Source: Saprospiraceae bacterium (GTDB lineage: Bacteria; Bacteroidota; Bacteroidia; Chitinophagales; Saprospiraceae). Taken from it: 8,226 bases of DNA. The DNA is taken from NCBI GenBank assembly GCA_017995875.1, contig JAGOIB010000073.1:1889-10114 (forward strand). The letters run 5' to 3'. Position numbers and translations under genes: made by a program. Each line of letters starts with the position of its first letter. Position 1 is the first letter of the stretch. Shown here piece by piece: positions 1-6,336 of this stretch. The notes below the pieces were generated by a model that saw nothing but the letters and a program-made list of their open reading frames with translations, did not search any database and was not told where the DNA came from.

Positions 1-70
1 AACTGCTAACTGCTAACTGCTAACTGCTAACTGCTAACTCTTCACTTTTCACTCTTCACTTTTCACTACT
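1..70. repeat. Phased heptamer tandem array (10 units, cut by the window edge)
   Basis: The first 70 bases divide exactly into ten 7-base units. Five are aactgct (1-35), then aactctt, cactttt, cactctt, cactttt and cactact. Every unit keeps ACT at positions 2-4 and T at position 7, so the register is unbroken even where the sequence drifts. Positions 43-63 also form a 14-bp near-repeat of cactttt/cactctt. The last unit overlaps the TAG stop (69-71) of the TPR gene by two bases. The array probably continues to the left of the window. Heptameric simple repeats are known between genes in several bacterial groups, and I infer this is one of them; copy number may vary by slippage. No terminator hairpin is visible between it and the gene. 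Confidence 0.85.
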
Positions 71-1667
71 ACCGATGTCCCTCTTTTATAACCTTTAAAG
101 CATTTAAGGCATTTTCATCAACAGGATCCAATTCAAGGATCAACTCATAATAAAGCTTTGCTTTTTCAAGGTCATCTTGCTGTACCCAGTAATAAGCTAG
201 TACATTATAGGCTTCGAGCAGGTTCTTTTTATTTTTCTCTTTGTCGACGGAGGCATATTTGGCATAATTCTCATAATGCTCTTTCGACAAAAATAATCTT
301 ACTTCGGCTGTATCCATGCGATTGGCTACCCGGGCACGCATCAGGTGAGCTGTAGCATAGTCAGGTGTAACTTCAAGCACTTTAACAAAAGTAGAATCCG
401 CCTGCTCGTTTTTATCAAATTGGAAATACGATTGGCCCAGATAATAATTATCTATGACAGAAAGTGGTTTTTCGGCTCCTTTGCGTCTGTAATAAGCAAT
501 CGCCTGTTCATAGTTTTTAGCATCATAGTATCCCTTGGCGAGCATGCCATTTATTTCCTGTGAGCGTGATGGCTCCAGTTCAAGATACTTGCGGTAGATG
601 TGTGCAGCTTCATCTAGCTTGCCAAGCTTGAAAGCAGCTTTGCCCCAATAGTCATAATCAGATGGGAAAGTGGCACGACCTTCTTTTTTTCCGATCTCAT
701 CAAATAACATTACACTATGGTCATATGAATGTTGCCAATCCCCTTTTTCTGCATATGCCCATGCTAACCATCGGTGCAATGTATATTGGTCAGGGTTAGT
801 GAGAAGTAATTTTTCACCTTCCATGATAGCACGGTCATAGTCCTTGGCCTGGAAGGTGAGGAACTTGATTAATCTAACCTTGGCATCTACATCATCCCCG
901 GTCAGTGAAACATATTTATCAAGCAGTGGTGTTACTTTATCGTATTGTCCTGTCTTGATGTACAACTCGATAAGATCTTTATAGGGAGCTGCATCATCAG
1001 GAGAAAGTTTAATGGCTTCCTGGAGCAATGGAATAGCAAGACTATCCTGTTTGGCTGCCGCCCAGATCCTGGCCATACTGATATAGGCAGAGGTGGTCGT
1101 TGGATCTTTTTCTACAGCCGTCTGGAATGAAGTCATGGCTTCACCATTATTGCCAACCATCTTATAGGCATCACCAAGATGAGACCAATATTTGGCCACT
1201 TTGGGATTCATATCACGTGCGATGGATAAGTTTTCTACCGCTTTGTTCCCGTTTGGCTTTTTATTATAGAGATAAGCATCACCGATCATGCCAAATATCT
1301 CGGGATTCTTCTTATCAAGACGTGAAGCTGATTCAAAAAACTCTGCGGCTTCAGCTGTCTTACCTTCATCGAGCTTGAGTTTGCCCAGGCCTACTTTACA
1401 CTCGGCACATTGGGTATTGATGGTAAGTCCTTTCTTATAGGATTTTTCCGCTTCAACAGCATTGTCTGTTAGGTAACTCACCTCACCAATGTAATAATAG
1501 ATCGTCCCGTTCTTAGGATCGCTCTTGGCAATGGCATTAAAGGTATTAAGCGCTGCGCTGTAGTTCTCATTCTGCATGTACTTCAGGCCTTCCTGCAGCG
1601 ATGGGACCTGCGCCTTGGGTACGATAGCGCAAGAAAAGAATATCGAAACAAAAAGTAGCTTCTTCAT
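69..1667 (-). CDS. Secreted/periplasmic tetratricopeptide repeat protein
   Basis: This is a 532-residue protein read from ATG 1667. It begins with a typical signal peptide (Lys2-Lys3, hydrophobic residues 4-16, probable cleavage after the Ala-Gln at 19-20). The rest is almost entirely TPR helices. Clear units lie near residues 23-55, 56-88, 91-124, 159-192, 193-226, 340-372, 405-438 and 486-519, recognised by the spacing of small and aromatic residues and by endings such as LDPVDENA. It is therefore a protein-binding scaffold, probably in the periplasm; no enzyme motif is visible. A CxxC pair (C87, C90) sits in one repeat. The frame is open upstream to an ATG at 1730 that overlaps the stop of the PstS-like gene as ATGA. 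I prefer 1667 because the 1730 start would put 21 extra residues before the signal peptide. It is the last gene of the minus-strand cluster. The specific partner is unknown. Confidence 0.9.
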   Translation of the reverse strand: MKKLLFVSIFFSCAIVPKAQVPSLQEGLKYMQNENYSAALNTFNAIAKSDPKNGTIYYYIGEVSYLTDNAVEAEKSYKKGLTINTQCAECKVGLGKLKLDEGKTAEAAEFFESASRLDKKNPEIFGMIGDAYLYNKKPNGNKAVENLSIARDMNPKVAKYWSHLGDAYKMVGNNGEAMTSFQTAVEKDPTTTSAYISMARIWAAAKQDSLAIPLLQEAIKLSPDDAAPYKDLIELYIKTGQYDKVTPLLDKYVSLTGDDVDAKVRLIKFLTFQAKDYDRAIMEGEKLLLTNPDQYTLHRWLAWAYAEKGDWQHSYDHSVMLFDEIGKKEGRATFPSDYDYWGKAAFKLGKLDEAAHIYRKYLELEPSRSQEINGMLAKGYYDAKNYEQAIAYYRRKGAEKPLSVIDNYYLGQSYFQFDKNEQADSTFVKVLEVTPDYATAHLMRARVANRMDTAEVRLFLSKEHYENYAKYASVDKEKNKKNLLEAYNVLAYYWVQQDDLEKAKLYYELILELDPVDENALNALKVIKEGHR

Positions 1668-1689
1668 TTTACGGATGTTTATACAATAT

Positions 1690-1705
1690 GATTGCAAAAA
1701 TGCAA
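1690..1705 (-). promoter_or_regulatory. Possible weak promoter or hairpin before the TPR gene
   Basis: The 59-nt gap between the PstS-like stop and the preferred TPR start holds a perfect inverted repeat (TTGCA, 4-nt loop, TGCAA, 1692-1705). On the minus strand it also reads ATTTTTGCAATC (1701-1690), the same 12 bases found at the -7 box upstream of exbB (6037-6026). Here the box is CATTTTTG, one mismatch from TAnnTTTG, and no TTG box lies at the usual distance upstream. It could be a weak internal promoter or chance. Confidence 0.25.
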
Positions 1706-1726
1706 CATGATTATGAGGTATAGTGT

Positions 1727-2644
1727 TCATTTTATAACTTTTATATCGCCGGTATTCTTAAATTCCAGATTTCGTTCGGTTTGAAAAGCCGGCAATAATC
1801 CAGCCTTAAGAACGATTTTCTGGCCTATTTCACCACAGATAAAAGAGGCGAAGCCAATAGCAACATCACTTTTCCCAGTATTATTAATTACATACAATTC
1901 ACGGGTGAAAGGATATTTCCGGTCCTGCAGATTATACTGGAATGGCTTCAGGAAGCCATATTGTATTGAGTCCTGTGGCCGGCTCACCCCCACCAGATTT
2001 ACTTGTTTCAGCACTTCCCTGGTAAATGCGCTGTCACTGTCGCCGATAGCAACATAATCTATGATACCAATAGCATTCTCATGGGCCTGCACATATTCAA
2101 GTACTTCCTTTTTAGAGCTCAGCGCATAAAAGTGGCCAGGTAAAACGGGTTTGTTAATCAATTGTAAAACTTCCTGGGAGATCCCCGATTTGACATTTTC
2201 GATGACAAAAATCTTGCCTGAAGTAGAGTCACCAAGTATCGATTTTAATTTTTCGTAGGTATACACTGTATCACCTGCCGGCTTATTTGAAATGAATGCA
2301 ATCGCACTGGTGGCATATGGAAAATGCCTTGGTTCAGATTGTCTCTTCGACAAGTAATTGGTCTCTTCCGGGGTCAACATCCTGGTCGTCATGATGACAT
2401 CCACACTATCTTCTACCAACTGCATGAACATGTCACGTTCGTTGGTATAGGTGATATCCAGGTGGGCATGTGGATAAAAGCGTTCAAAGATTTCCTCTTC
2501 CTGTTCAACAATATCTTTGATACTCTCGTCTGCCAGTATATGGAGTGAACCCATAGTGGGCGCTTCGATATCCTCTATTTTTCTCACACAAGCTATTGTC
2601 GTGAAAAGCAAAAGGAAGAGTATGTATGAAGTAAAGCGTTTCAT
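1727..2644 (-). CDS. PstS-like phosphate ABC-type substrate-binding lipoprotein
   Basis: This is a 305-residue exported lipoprotein of the PstS-type periplasmic binding protein family. Residues 1-19 form a lipoprotein signal (Lys2-Arg3, hydrophobic core, TIAC with acceptor Cys19). Family features follow in order: the lobe-1 segment VDVIMTTRMLTPEE (81-94, compare the DVAIMSR-type stretch of PstS), a Ser-Gly-Ile-Ser turn (153-156) where phosphate-binding members have SGTR-like residues, IGIIDY (192-197), YPFTRELYVINN (244-255), and the C-terminal FICGEIGQKIVL..GLLP segment (268-285). The anion-binding residues differ from classical PstS, so the ligand may not be phosphate. No pstC, pstA, pstB or phoU is next to it; its neighbours are TonB machinery and a TPR protein. 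I start at ATG 2644; an in-frame GTG at 2650 would add two residues. A 164-nt gap with a hairpin and phased TTAA motifs precedes it, suggesting a separate promoter. Confidence 0.85.
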   Translation of the reverse strand: MKRFTSYILFLLLFTTIACVRKIEDIEAPTMGSLHILADESIKDIVEQEEEIFERFYPHAHLDITYTNERDMFMQLVEDSVDVIMTTRMLTPEETNYLSKRQSEPRHFPYATSAIAFISNKPAGDTVYTYEKLKSILGDSTSGKIFVIENVKSGISQEVLQLINKPVLPGHFYALSSKKEVLEYVQAHENAIGIIDYVAIGDSDSAFTREVLKQVNLVGVSRPQDSIQYGFLKPFQYNLQDRKYPFTRELYVINNTGKSDVAIGFASFICGEIGQKIVLKAGLLPAFQTERNLEFKNTGDIKVIK

Positions 2645-2671
2645 GGTCACCCGTTAAGGTATTTTACTAGA

Positions 2672-2692
2672 AGAATGACGTGGCATCATTCT
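2672..2692. promoter_or_regulatory. Inverted repeat in the leader of the PstS-like gene
   Basis: AGAATGA (2672-2678) and TCATTCT (2686-2692) are perfect inverted copies separated by 7 nt. They lie 28 to 48 nt upstream of the start codon at 2644, between it and the TTAA array. This could be a dyad operator or an mRNA leader hairpin; the AT-rich stem would be only moderately stable. Confidence 0.35.
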
Positions 2693-2700
2693 GTTTATCA

Positions 2701-2738
2701 GTTAAACTGGTGTTAAGACAAGTTAATAGCTCATTAAG
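2701..2738 (-). promoter_or_regulatory. Four helically phased TTAA motifs, Pho-box-like direct repeats
   Basis: Read on the minus strand, TTAA occurs at 2737-2734, 2726-2723, 2716-2713 and 2705-2702. The intervals are 11, 10 and 11 bp, so all four face the same side of the helix. The units read TTAATG, TTAACT, TTAACA and TTAACT. A further CTTAAC lies at 2658-2653, outside the register. Tandem sites with about 11-bp period are the hallmark of OmpR-family regulators; Bacillus PhoP sites resemble TTAACA and cyanobacterial Pho boxes resemble CTTAACCT, both direct repeats with about this spacing. The gene downstream encodes a PstS-like protein, which makes a phosphate-responsive site plausible. 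Binding is inferred, not shown; TTAA is common in AT-rich spacers. Confidence 0.45.
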
Positions 2739-2755
2739 GTTTTCCGCTGAATGCA

Positions 2756-2789
2756 AAGACCTGATTCCATCTTCAGGAAATCAGGCCTT
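2756..2789. terminator. Stem-loop after the small tonB-linked gene, possible terminator
   Basis: CCTGATT-CC (2760-2768) pairs with GG-A-AATCAGG (2776-2785) around a 7-nt loop. Beyond one A-C mismatch, AAG (2756-2758) pairs with CTT (2787-2789). It lies 26 nt past the stop of the 59-residue gene on the minus strand, where a terminator for the exbB-tonB unit would be expected. The better T tracts (2793-2797 and 2801-2805) lie on the plus-strand side, however, while the minus-strand side has only CTTT. It may act in both directions, block antisense transcription, or be an attenuating or RNA-processing hairpin. Confidence 0.5.
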
Positions 2790-2814
2790 CGCTTTTTGTA
2801 TTTTTCTGTTGTGG

Positions 2815-2994
2815 TTAAGTTTGTTTCAAGGCCCTGTATACTCTATAGGATCCATATAGCACAAACACAAGGGAAAGGATTTCACTCCAGGGCGATACAG
2901 GGATTACTTTTTTAATAAAAATAAATATTCCTAATCCAATATATGTCACTCCCAAAAGTACAAGGAACAATCGCCTGATTGTGTCAGCATCCAT
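2815..2994 (-). CDS. Small two-helix inner-membrane protein (59 aa) coupled to tonB
   Basis: ATG at 2994 opens a frame of 59 codons ending in TAA at 2815-2817. The start lies 3 nt after the tonB stop, so translation is very probably coupled to tonB. The product begins MDADTIRR. A first hydrophobic helix spans about residues 9-27 (rich in Leu, Gly, Ile and Phe, with GVTYIGLG), a basic/polar turn follows (KK at 28-29, PVSPWSE at 32-38), a second helix spans about 39-50 and the tail is basic (RVYRALKQT, 51-59). Position, codon-like composition and a clean two-helix pattern support a real gene. I do not recognise a named family. By position it could be an accessory of the Ton motor or a membrane partner of the PstS-like protein, but that is inference. 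Confidence 0.8.
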   Translation of the reverse strand: MDADTIRRLFLVLLGVTYIGLGIFIFIKKVIPVSPWSEILSLVFVLYGSYRVYRALKQT

Positions 2995-2997
2995 CCC

Positions 2998-3822
2998 TTA
3001 CTGGAGAACGAACTTAATCGGTAATGTGAAAGTAACCGGTACCGCCCGTCCGTTATGTTTGCCTGGTTTCCACCTTGGCATGCCATTGACAACCCGCAAA
3101 GCTTCTTCATTACAGCCACCACCGATACCTCTGACCACTTTGGCTTTTTGAATGTCACCTTCTTTGGATACGACAAACTGAATGATCACCTGTCCGGAAA
3201 TACCATTTTCTCTGGCAATGGCAGGGTACTTGATCTTTTCATAAATGTATTTGTACATCGCCTCAGTTCCGTCAGGAAATGTGGGCATTTGCTCTACATA
3301 GGCGAAAGGCTCTTCTTCTTTTGGTTCTTCCAACACCGGAGGCGCAGGAGGTGCATCTTCAATCAATGATCCATCGACACCGCCTTCTTCTCCTTTCTTG
3401 GTCTCAGTGGCAATCTCCTTGTCTTTAAGATCCTCGACCATTGGTGGAGGTGGCTCTTCATCCTTCACTTCCTCATCTTTCTTCACCACCGGAGGTACAA
3501 ATTTGATCTGATCCTTAATCGGAGGAGGATCCACCTTAGGCGGAGGGGGTGGAGGTGGCTTTTTAGGATCGATTGGCGGCGGCTCTGCCAGGGTCACTTC
3601 CTTCATGATCAATTCATCCGTGTTTTCAGGAAGGAAGCCCTTGATCATGTTGATAATTGTAGGCGTGCTGATCGCCAGAAGGAAAAGAAGCATTCCTGTG
3701 AGCATGGAACGTGACATGTGTTTGTCATACAACCTTCTCAACTGGAAAGCACCATAAGCTTTATTTCTGCCATCAAATACGATGTCATCCATCGAATTCT
3801 TCAGCCAGTTTTCATTTTCCAT
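2998..3822 (-). CDS. tonB: Energy transducer TonB
   Basis: This 274-residue protein spans the inner membrane and periplasm and passes proton-motive-force energy from ExbB/ExbD to TonB-dependent outer-membrane transporters. An N-terminal cytoplasmic segment carries the motif common in Bacteroidota TonB proteins (DIVFDGRNKAYGAFQLRR, 13-30). One membrane helix follows at about 39-61. The periplasmic linker is Pro/Lys/Glu rich (about 79-172), including seven consecutive prolines at 89-95. The C-terminal TonB domain spans about 178-274, with YP (199-200), GISGQVIIQFVVSKEG (207-222), the Cys-containing helix start GGCNEEAL (235-242), WKPGKHNGRAVPV (251-263) and a final FTLPIKF strand. It is longer than the E. 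coli protein (239 residues). The start at 3822 is supported by the N-terminal motif and a purine-rich stretch upstream. It lies 56 nt after the second exbD and 3 nt before a small membrane protein gene. Confidence 0.96.
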   Translation of the reverse strand: MENENWLKNSMDDIVFDGRNKAYGAFQLRRLYDKHMSRSMLTGMLLFLLAISTPTIINMIKGFLPENTDELIMKEVTLAEPPPIDPKKPPPPPPPKVDPPPIKDQIKFVPPVVKKDEEVKDEEPPPPMVEDLKDKEIATETKKGEEGGVDGSLIEDAPPAPPVLEEPKEEEPFAYVEQMPTFPDGTEAMYKYIYEKIKYPAIARENGISGQVIIQFVVSKEGDIQKAKVVRGIGGGCNEEALRVVNGMPRWKPGKHNGRAVPVTFTLPIKFVLQ

Positions 3823-3878
3823 GGTATTACTTTTTTCTTTAACCTAATGATGCAGATACCTGCACAAATGCATAAAAT

Positions 3879-4451
3879 TTATTTACGGCTCTGACCTACC
3901 CGGATTGCCACCAGGGAATCAATAGGGTCGTTTGGTTCGAGGATCGCATAGCGTTTCACATCGTTGATCGTCATTTCATCCAGTACATCCACGATATTCT
4001 TAACATTGGACCCTGGCAATGGCTTGATCATCACAAAGAGTTGGTCCTTATCACCCCACTGGGTCTGCACTTCACTTTGCCTGCGCTGGATAAATTTTCT
4101 CAAGCCTGTAGGACTGTAATCGAGGCTATCCAGGCTGAGTTCTGTAGTGGCATCAATCGCATCAGGAGAAACATATGCATAGACCTTGTTCCTGGCACCA
4201 AGCATTAACGTGGCCGTTTTGGACATTTTGATGGGTGGTTCCTCTTTTTTATCAACATCCTCCTTGGCAGGTTTATTGACCTCCATGGTTTTTGGCTTAT
4301 TCATGGTAGTGGCGAGCATAAAGAAGGTGATGAGCAGGAACCCAAGATCTACCATGGCAGTAAGATCTACCCGGGTGGACATCTTCTTGGTCCGTACTTT
4401 TTTACCGCCTTTTTTATGGCCTCCTCCACCGGAGACATTCATTTCAGCCAT
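3879..4451 (-). CDS. exbD: ExbD/TolR-family biopolymer transport protein (second copy)
   Basis: This 190-residue protein is a proton-channel subunit paired with ExbB. The N-terminus is unusually rich in Gly and Lys (about residues 8-24, with GGGGHKKGGKKVRTKK). The signature segment follows: STRVDLTAMVDLGFLLITFF (25-44) with the single membrane helix at about 33-50 and the conserved membrane Asp at D35, equivalent to D25 of E. coli ExbD. A charged linker (57-75) leads to a periplasmic domain at about 78-190 with alternating strands and helices (KATLML-like start, LFVMIKPLPG around 138-147, VDVLDEMTINDVKRYAIL). It lies 31 nt after the other exbD and 56 nt before tonB, so it belongs to the same transcript. 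It is only distantly similar to its neighbour, so the two are probably an old pair with distinct roles, not a recent duplication. Confidence 0.93.
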   Translation of the reverse strand: MAEMNVSGGGGHKKGGKKVRTKKMSTRVDLTAMVDLGFLLITFFMLATTMNKPKTMEVNKPAKEDVDKKEEPPIKMSKTATLMLGARNKVYAYVSPDAIDATTELSLDSLDYSPTGLRKFIQRRQSEVQTQWGDKDQLFVMIKPLPGSNVKNIVDVLDEMTINDVKRYAILEPNDPIDSLVAIRVGQSRK

Positions 4452-4482
4452 TCGTCAAGTAATTATTTGTGTAAATAAATTT

Positions 4483-5088
4483 TTATTCCTGAGCCGTCTT
4501 TGCAGAGGTGATAATGTTGAATTTGTTGACTTTCCTGTTTTGCAATGCCTGTATAAGCTTATCAAAGTATCTGTATTCAGTTGTCTTATCCCCTTTGATA
4601 GCAATACGTAGATTGTTATTTTCCTGACGTGAAAACAGGATAAGGTCTTCTACCTGGTGCTGGCCTCCTGTCGTATCAATATTCAAACCAGGTTGGTTGA
4701 AAGCGCCTCTTTGCTCAGGAGACATACTCAAATAGTCAGGAAGAGAGCGGATATCAACACCCCAGGATTCAATCAGACGAAAAGCATCTTTTTGTTCTGG
4801 CGTAAAGTTTAACTCATACGTTGTGGCTAGCCTGTCCAGCAATTTCAATCTTGTATTCTGATCATCTACTCCGAAAAATATCCGACCGTCAGGAGCAATC
4901 TGAAACATCATAATATCCTTTTCCGGAATAGGTATTTGTGCCGTTGATGCAGGTATATCAATGTTCACAGCTTCCTGAGGTCTGAACTTGGTCGTCAGGA
5001 TGAAAAAAGTCAGCAGCAGGAAGGCCACATCACACATAGCAGTCATATCGACCGATGTACTCTTTCTGGGTATTTTGACCTTTGGCAT
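4483..5088 (-). CDS. exbD: ExbD/TolR-family biopolymer transport protein (first copy)
   Basis: This 201-residue proton-channel subunit has a short basic N-terminus (MPKVKIPRKS) followed by TSVDMTAMCDVAFLLLTFFI. The one membrane helix spans about 18-34, and the conserved Asp is D20. The periplasmic domain is longer than that of E. coli ExbD (141 residues in all). After the first strands (MMFQIAPDGRIFFGV, 60-74) comes a stretch at about 95-150 with an aromatic and Asp/Pro-rich segment (LIESWGVDIRSLPDYLSM) before the usual NLRIAIKGDKTTEY strand (about 159-172) and a final VNKFNIIT strand. It lies 30 nt after exbB. Two adjacent exbD genes are a recurrent arrangement in Bacteroidota Ton systems, from general knowledge. 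Confidence 0.94.
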   Translation of the reverse strand: MPKVKIPRKSTSVDMTAMCDVAFLLLTFFILTTKFRPQEAVNIDIPASTAQIPIPEKDIMMFQIAPDGRIFFGVDDQNTRLKLLDRLATTYELNFTPEQKDAFRLIESWGVDIRSLPDYLSMSPEQRGAFNQPGLNIDTTGGQHQVEDLILFSRQENNNLRIAIKGDKTTEYRYFDKLIQALQNRKVNKFNIITSAKTAQE

Positions 5089-5118
5089 AATCTATAATGA
5101 ATAACGGTGAGTGAAGAA

Positions 5119-5943
5119 TTAATGTTTTGCAGCAAAACTTTGTGCAATACTGAATCCTGCCTCATCAATTCCGTAGGTCAGCCCATCAATTTTTGTCGTG
5201 AAATAGTTGTAGGAGATAATAGCCAATGCAGAAGTACCAATACCTAAGGCAGTATTGATAAGGGCCTCGGAGATACCTGTAGATAGGGCAACAGCATCAG
5301 GAGCTCCTGCGGTAGCAATAGCTGAGAAAGCCCGGATCATCCCTAATACAGTTCCAAGCAGTCCCATCAGGGTTGCTACAGAAGCAAATGTTGCAAGGAT
5401 GACAAGATTTTTTTCAAGCATCGGTAACTCCAGAGAGGTTGCTTCCTCAATTTCTTTTTGAATGGCAAGTATCTTTTGGTCCTTTTCCAGGCCTGGCATC
5501 GTGCTCATCGTATTGTATTTGTGCAATCCTTCACGAATAACATTACCCACCGACCCGCGATGTGTATCACATTCCTTCAATGCTCCATTGACATCATTAC
5601 GATCAAGATAACCCTTGATCTTGCGAACAAATACAGGCGTCGGGCCTTTTCCGCTGGCTACATTCAGGGAAACAAAGCGCTCGATGATCACACAAATGAC
5701 GATAATCATACTAGCCATCAACACTGGCACCATAAGTCCACCTTTATACATCATCCCGAGATAGTTACCTGATAGCGGATGACCTTCAGGATTATTGTCC
5801 ACAAAATTCCCCGGGTTACCAAGGATAAACTTGAAAACGAGATAACCGATCACCAAAGCAACGGGAATCAGGATGGAGGCAAATAATCTGTTGAAAGAAC
5901 CGTCCGATGCAGCTTTTTCAGTTTTGACACTTGGATTGCTCAT
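5119..5943 (-). CDS. exbB: MotA/TolQ/ExbB proton channel family protein
   Basis: This 274-residue inner-membrane protein is the pentamer-forming stator that uses the proton gradient to drive TonB. Four hydrophobic segments are visible: about 20-41, 69-91, 179-203 and 224-247. The first is an addition to the three-helix E. coli core. Between helices 2 and 3 is a cytoplasmic domain (92-178) ending in an acidic helix (IQKEIEEATSLELPMLEKN). The family signature GLLGTVLGMIRAF (194-206) and ISEALINTALGIGTSALAI (224-242) are present, with T198 and T231 at the places of the pore threonines T148 and T181 of E. coli ExbB. It is the first gene of the minus-strand cluster, and a TATTTTTG -7 box lies about 88 nt upstream of its ATG. 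The genetic context with tonB indicates ExbB rather than TolQ or MotA. Confidence 0.95.
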   Translation of the reverse strand: MSNPSVKTEKAASDGSFNRLFASILIPVALVIGYLVFKFILGNPGNFVDNNPEGHPLSGNYLGMMYKGGLMVPVLMASMIIVICVIIERFVSLNVASGKGPTPVFVRKIKGYLDRNDVNGALKECDTHRGSVGNVIREGLHKYNTMSTMPGLEKDQKILAIQKEIEEATSLELPMLEKNLVILATFASVATLMGLLGTVLGMIRAFSAIATAGAPDAVALSTGISEALINTALGIGTSALAIISYNYFTTKIDGLTYGIDEAGFSIAQSFAAKH

Positions 5944-6030
5944 AAAATGATGGATTTAATGTTTTTTGATTAAACACAATGTTAGTTGACGAAAAATAGA
6001 ATTGCTCCCCATTCAGAGAGGATAGGATTG

Positions 6031-6053
6031 CAAAAATATTTTTATTTTTCAAA
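6031..6053 (-). promoter_or_regulatory. Candidate Bacteroidota promoter for exbB
   Basis: On the minus strand TATTTTTG (6038-6031) matches the Bacteroidota -7 consensus TAnnTTTG exactly and is followed by C, as is common. A TTTG lies upstream (6053-6050), but only 11 bp separate the two, shorter than the usual 17-23. Transcription would start near 6024, leaving a leader of about 80 nt before ATG 5943. The box overlaps the palindrome AAAAATATTTTT. Confidence 0.45.
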
Positions 6054-6336
6054 TACCCCCGTAGTAATATAGAAATTTTGAGGAACATGGTTTACTCCAA
6101 ATATTTGAATCCCCGATCAACTTTTGATATGGGATAATTGTACTACATATTGCCCTTTGAGAACCAAACCCATAGGTATAAACAAACCCATGACTACCGA
6201 TTGAGGGGGCCAAATTGTTTTGTATACTAATTGTCAATTATTTTACGCCTCATAGGGATTATACTACAGCTCTCATCTGTCCTTTAATGGGAAAGCTCAT
6301 GTTTTATGCCCTATGACTTCACGTGATTCGATTCCT

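Noticed and set aside
2699..2709. Palindrome CAGTT-A-AACTG as a separate operator
   Set aside because: It coincides with one TTAA unit of the phased array, so it is better described as part of that array.
2752..2761. TTTGC on the minus strand as a -7 box for the PstS-like gene
   Set aside because: The full box would be GGTCTTTG, two mismatches from TAnnTTTG, and it lies within the stem of the hairpin.
3055..3369. Plus-strand frame of 104 codons opposite tonB
   Set aside because: Antisense shadow of the TonB C-terminal domain and acidic linker; no independent evidence.
4186..4611. Plus-strand frame of 141 codons across the exbD-exbD junction
   Set aside because: Antisense of two clear ExbD genes, including their membrane helices; no start context or family match.
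5089..5118. Possible short heptad-like stretch (tgaataacggtgagtgaaga) between exbB and exbD
   Set aside because: Resembles the left-edge heptamers on the other strand but has no regular repeated unit.
6049..6237. 62-codon minus-strand frame in the divergent spacer (ends YYYGGI)
   Set aside because: No signal, domain or membrane pattern, odd composition, and its end overlaps the exbB promoter candidate. It may be a relic, but I cannot support it as a gene.
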